A stretch of DNA of 60,000 bases from Takakia lepidozioides. Its lineage: Eukaryota; Streptophyta; Takakiopsida; Takakiales; Takakiaceae. The stretch covers positions 68,078,001 through 68,138,000 of the forward strand of contig CM060733.1 in NCBI GenBank assembly GCA_030704615.1. The letters run 5' to 3'. Positions 57,040-60,000 of this stretch are shown here, one piece after another; positions within the stretch are counted from its first letter, which is position 1; the number at the start of each line of letters is the position of its first letter. Below the pieces are notes generated by a model. The model saw only the letters and a list, made by a program, of their open reading frames with translations. It searched no databases and had not been told where the DNA came from. The position numbers and the translations under genes were made by a program.

Positions 57040-57190
57040 CTAGGCTGTCATTGTCAGCTGCTAGCAGGAAGGCAAGGATGTATGCATAGATAGCTGAAGG
57101 ATTTTGTGCAGAGGCATAGATAGCTGAAGGAGCAGGGATAGAGTGTGGGCCCAAATTCGTCCAAGAGGGCCGGATTTCAAGCTCCATTAT
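57040..57190. repeat. Repeat flanking the PPR fragment (further copies near 58316 and 58886)
   Basis: GGCTGTCATTGTCAGCTGCTA with AGCAAGGCAAGGATG, TTGTGCAGAGGCAT and GATAGCTGAAGGA occurs at about 57043, 58319 and 58888. The first two copies end in CAAGAGGGCC/CAAGAAGGCC GGATTTCAAGC. The repeats border the PPR fragment on both sides in direct orientation. I see nothing coding in them, nor in 57200-57740. Confidence 0.85.
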
Positions 57191-57749
57191 TTCAGTGTCA
57201 TCCATTCAGCCAGGGATTTCCTGGTGACATTGCCAAGGCTTTACTCGCAACACGATGCTTGTAAAGCTTCCTTAGCTTGAATGCTGATTATGCTTGAATT
57301 ATTAGGTTTGTAAAGCCAGTTTTGAAATTTTCATGGTAATCAGCTCTCTTGAAAATCTGTAGGTTGCAAGCCATTTACAGCGGGCCGTGGGTGGACTGGA
57401 AGACAGCCATTGAAAGTCCTGGTGCAAGTTAATATCAGTGGAGAGCAGAATAAGCTTCATATGCCCTTTTGGTGCTAGTTATCTTCATGTATGGTACTGT
57501 TGAACACCAACAATCTTTTGGTGAGATTCTGTCTTGGTGCACATGTCTGATAAAGAAAGACGGTAATGTTTGTTCTGAAACCTAAAGGCGTGAAATGATT
57601 CAACACAACAAGAGCATTACGCGTGTCACAGTACAAGCTGTAAGAAAGCAAGAGATACATAGTTATACAGTCAAACAGACAACTATCAGTTTCTGTGGAA
57701 TCTCTTGCCAATGGCAGGATGGGTTGGGAATAGCCAAGTCAGGAGGTGA

Positions 57750-58241
57750 ATGCCTGTCAAATTACCACATGTCCTTTTGAACACTGCCCCTGCCCTGGTG
57801 GACATGTACGCCAATTGTGGGTGCATTGAGGATGCAAAGGGAGTGTTCAACACTGTGGCTGAACGAGATGTGGTGTCGTGGAGTGCGATGCTTGCTGGGT
57901 ATGCACAGCTGGGGTGCGGGATGGAGGCTCCAACCTTTGAGAAAATGATGGGGGAAGGGGTGAAGGCCGCCGACATAACGTTTGTGTGCGTTTGCAGTGC
58001 GTCTGCAGCCCTGGAAAAGGGCAAAGAGATCCCTGGTGACATCATCAAATCTGCAATTGTACCAGATGTCATCCTGAACATGGCTCTGGTGGCCATGTAT
58101 GCTAAATGTGGGAGCATTGAGGATGCCAAGGGAGTGTTCAACACTATGGCTGAACTAGATGTGGTGTCGTGGAATGCGATGCTTGAAGGGTGTGCAGAGC
58201 AGGAGCGCGGGATGGGGCTTTGGACACCTGAAAGCAAATGA
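57750..58241 (+). pseudogene. Pentatricopeptide-repeat (PCMP type) fragment
   Basis: About 160 codons with the plant PPR signature: ALVDMYANCGCIEDAKGVFN, ERDVVSWSAMLAGYAQLG, then GVKAADITFVCVCSASAALE, then MYAKCGSIEDAKGVFNTMAE and LDVVSWNAMLEGCAEQE. This corresponds to roughly four to five P/L/S-type repeats. PPR proteins bind organelle RNA, but this piece lacks an N-terminal targeting region and any E/DYW tail and ends in unrelated repeat sequence at 58241. Its 5' boundary coincides with the dispersed phrase GGTGAATGCCTGTCAAATT. It is probably a captured or degenerate fragment from a large family. Confidence 0.85.
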
Positions 58242-58663
58242 TGGAGAAAATGATGAAGGTACCTTCTTCAACATATTTCACCCTGTTTTCCCTGCTAGTG
58301 TTTGCTTTGACAATTCTAGGCTGTCATTGTCAGCTGCTAGCAGCAAGGCGAGGATGTATGCATGATTTGTGCAGAGGCATGGATAGCTGAAGGAGCAGGG
58401 ATTTCGTGTGGGTCCAGATTCATCCAAGAAGGCCAGATTTCAAGCACAAGATTACCTGTGATTCCCTGTGGATCAATAGCTACAAGAAACCTGCATGGGT
58501 AGATGGTCAACTGGGAGCAGCGGCACAAGTGATAAAATCAGGCACTGCTAATGAAGGCATCTTCTTCAACACATTTCACCCTGTTTTTCCCTCTTATCAA
58601 AATCGGCCCTAAATTTACATGTTCAATTCTGCAAGTTAGCTGGTTGAGTGAATCTAGTTTGGA

Positions 58664-58860
58664 GTGACTTTGACATGATACTGCCAATGTGACAACAGGA
58701 AAGTGTCAAAAAATAGGTAACAGAGATGAGGAGAAGCTGTGGAATGAATACTTATCTGAGCCCAATCACTGATGGGTCAACCGGGGCAGAAAGGTGAATG
58801 CCTGCTACATTTCAGAGAGTAGCAGACGCAATTCAGCATAGGAACTAGTGTGCTACGCTG
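58664..58860. repeat. Second copy of the 3441-3660 dispersed repeat
   Basis: It shares ACTGCCAATGTGACAACAGG, AGATGAGGAGAAGCT, CACTGATGGGTCAACC and GGTGAATGCCTGCTACATTT with 3441-3660 in the same order. Non-coding. Confidence 0.65.
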
Positions 58861-59225
58861 AGTTGGGTGTTTCCTAGAACAAATGTAGGCTGTCATTGTC
58901 AGCTGCTAGCAGCAAGGCAAGGATGAATGCTTGATTTGTGCAGAGGCATGGATAGCTGAAGGAATAGAGATAGAGTGTGGGTGACGCAGGGTGCTGGGCA
59001 ATGGGCAAGATGTCTTTGTATAAACGTGAGTGACCTTCCTATCATCCTGGGTTTCATTTTTAGTGCATGTTTCTTTGTGAAGTATCTGACGACTTCGCCA
59101 ATACACACCAACCTTTTTGCTTTGGTTTGTTTAGGACATGGGATAGAAGTTACCATAAACAACACTGGCATTGGTTTTTCATATATGGTATTAGATAATT
59201 CTCTTAATTGTTTCCGCCTTGGCAG

Positions 59226-59406
59226 GTTGCTCAGTGACCTTCCCTGGACGCTTTGGAGTATAGCGAGTGAGTGTCTCACAATGCAATATTGGTTGGTGCA
59301 TCTTATGCAAGAACTTGGAAAACAAACAAATGTCCTTGCTGTAGTAATTCTTAAAGCCATGCAAGCCGTTTTTGATGGGTTGCAGATTGATGGAATACAT
59401 GAGTAG
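59226..59406 (+). CDS. Possible last exon of an unknown gene
   Basis: A splice-acceptor-like TTGGCAG (to 59225) precedes a frame reading LLSDLPWTLWSIASECLTMQ, YWLVHLMQELGKQTN and VVILKAMQAVFDGLQIDGIHE with a TAG stop at 59404-59406. The composition is that of a helical protein and the frame is clean. The earlier part of the open frame (from 58975) looks non-coding. No family recognised and no upstream exon identified; confidence is limited. Confidence 0.35.
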
Positions 59407-59706
59407 TTAGAAGATTCTGGGTGAACACTTTTCAAAGTGTTATAGTTAGACAAAATAATTCACATGAGAACATGCGACTATTTAATGTATTTTTAGATCG
59501 CAACAAAAATGATAATGATAAATAGATTGGTAAATAGAGATGGTATGCAATCTCTTGGTTTTGCTCAGCTTGTTGCAGTTATGTCTTGCTGCCTTGTTCT
59601 CTTTGTATTATATATTATATTTCATTGTTGTAATAGACATGTACATGACTGCTATCATAGTCATAATAATGACTACATCTATTTTCACTCTCCAATAGTA
59701 CTACAC

Positions 59707-59913
59707 CACGTGGCAGAAATACAAATATGTAAAAAAATAGCAATACACCCCAAAAAAACACCCATCATGACACATGTCAATCTGCTGATGGACCACGTGT
59801 AAAAACTGCAACGCGCCACGTGTTGCAACCGGATTAGCACACCCGTAGTCATAGTTCGCAGTCATGGAGAGCTAAACACTCTGCCACGTGTCATTTCCTG
59901 CATCGAGCACGTG
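59707..59913. promoter_or_regulatory. Cluster of five CACGTG G-boxes
   Basis: Perfect CACGTG palindromes stand at 59707-59712, 59794-59799, 59817-59822, 59885-59890 and 59908-59913, several in the wider form GCCACGTGT. G-box/ABRE cores bind plant bZIP and bHLH factors, and clusters are typical of abscisic-acid- or light-responsive promoters. It probably belongs to a gene starting beyond 60000. 59407-59700 shows nothing else. Confidence 0.6.
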
Positions 59914-60000
59914 CCACTCTTGCACAGCCGCTGACATGGACTACACTGTCCGTTCAGTCATTCAGTAAAGCCAGCGTGTATGACTACCCCCACAGCTGCT

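Overview
The window looks like nuclear DNA of a land plant, probably a non-seed plant with a large, repeat-rich genome (fern or lycophyte is my guess, low confidence). The reasons are spliced genes with GT-AG introns, a plant-type phytanoyl-CoA dioxygenase gene, a PCMP-type pentatricopeptide (PPR) fragment, plant telomere-like TTTAGGG motifs, and a dense mix of plant transposons (Ty3/gypsy, LINE, MULE, hAT, CACTA) together with Penelope-like retroelements. No rRNA, tRNA or CRISPR was recognised.

Layout. 1-3.0 kb: decayed Ty3/gypsy integrase and an unknown ORF behind it. 3.4-6.3 kb: kinase-like fragment between inverted arrays of a ~120-bp repeat. 6.3-7.16 kb: LTR-retrotransposon PBS and gag, cut by a Penelope terminal repeat. 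7.2-8.3 and 12.2-15.6 kb: Penelope-like elements (minus strand) with reverse transcriptase remnants and four hammerhead ribozyme motifs. 8.57-11.86 kb: MULE remnant with inverted ends, a 96-bp in-frame tandem repeat and the SWIM-finger end of a transposase. 15.6-20.7 kb: AT-rich, essentially gene-free. 21.2-23.9 kb: exon fragments around a solo LTR with a 5-bp target duplication. 24.4-27.1 kb: a second MULE transposase fragment joined to a CACTA-type (DUF4218) fragment. 28.3-37.3 kb: three short MULE-like non-autonomous insertions with 8-9-bp target duplications. The only gene that appears intact, a nine-exon phytanoyl-CoA dioxygenase (30299-33471), lies between the first and second of them. 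34.6-38.3 kb: a LINE on the minus strand, broken by two of these insertions.

38.3-51.9 kb: a large composite DNA transposon. It carries an unknown ORF (minus), a decayed multi-exon gene with beta-class DNA-methyltransferase-like motifs (minus), and a MULE-type transposase (plus). Upstream of each gene lies an array of the short palindrome TTCGGCGCCGAA, spaced mostly 63-67 bp apart. The divergent intergenic array was later split by a 2.3-kb LTR element (5-bp target duplication CATAA). This is the most interesting system in the window.

51.9-55 kb: a decayed hAT element with a hairpin minisatellite upstream. 56-59.4 kb: local duplications around a PPR fragment, then one possible exon. 59.7-59.92 kb: five CACGTG G-boxes, which look like the promoter of a gene beyond the right edge.

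Almost every mobile-element gene is broken. Several of the stops are CAG-to-TAG changes when copies inside the window are compared, which fits decay of methylated CHG cytosines.
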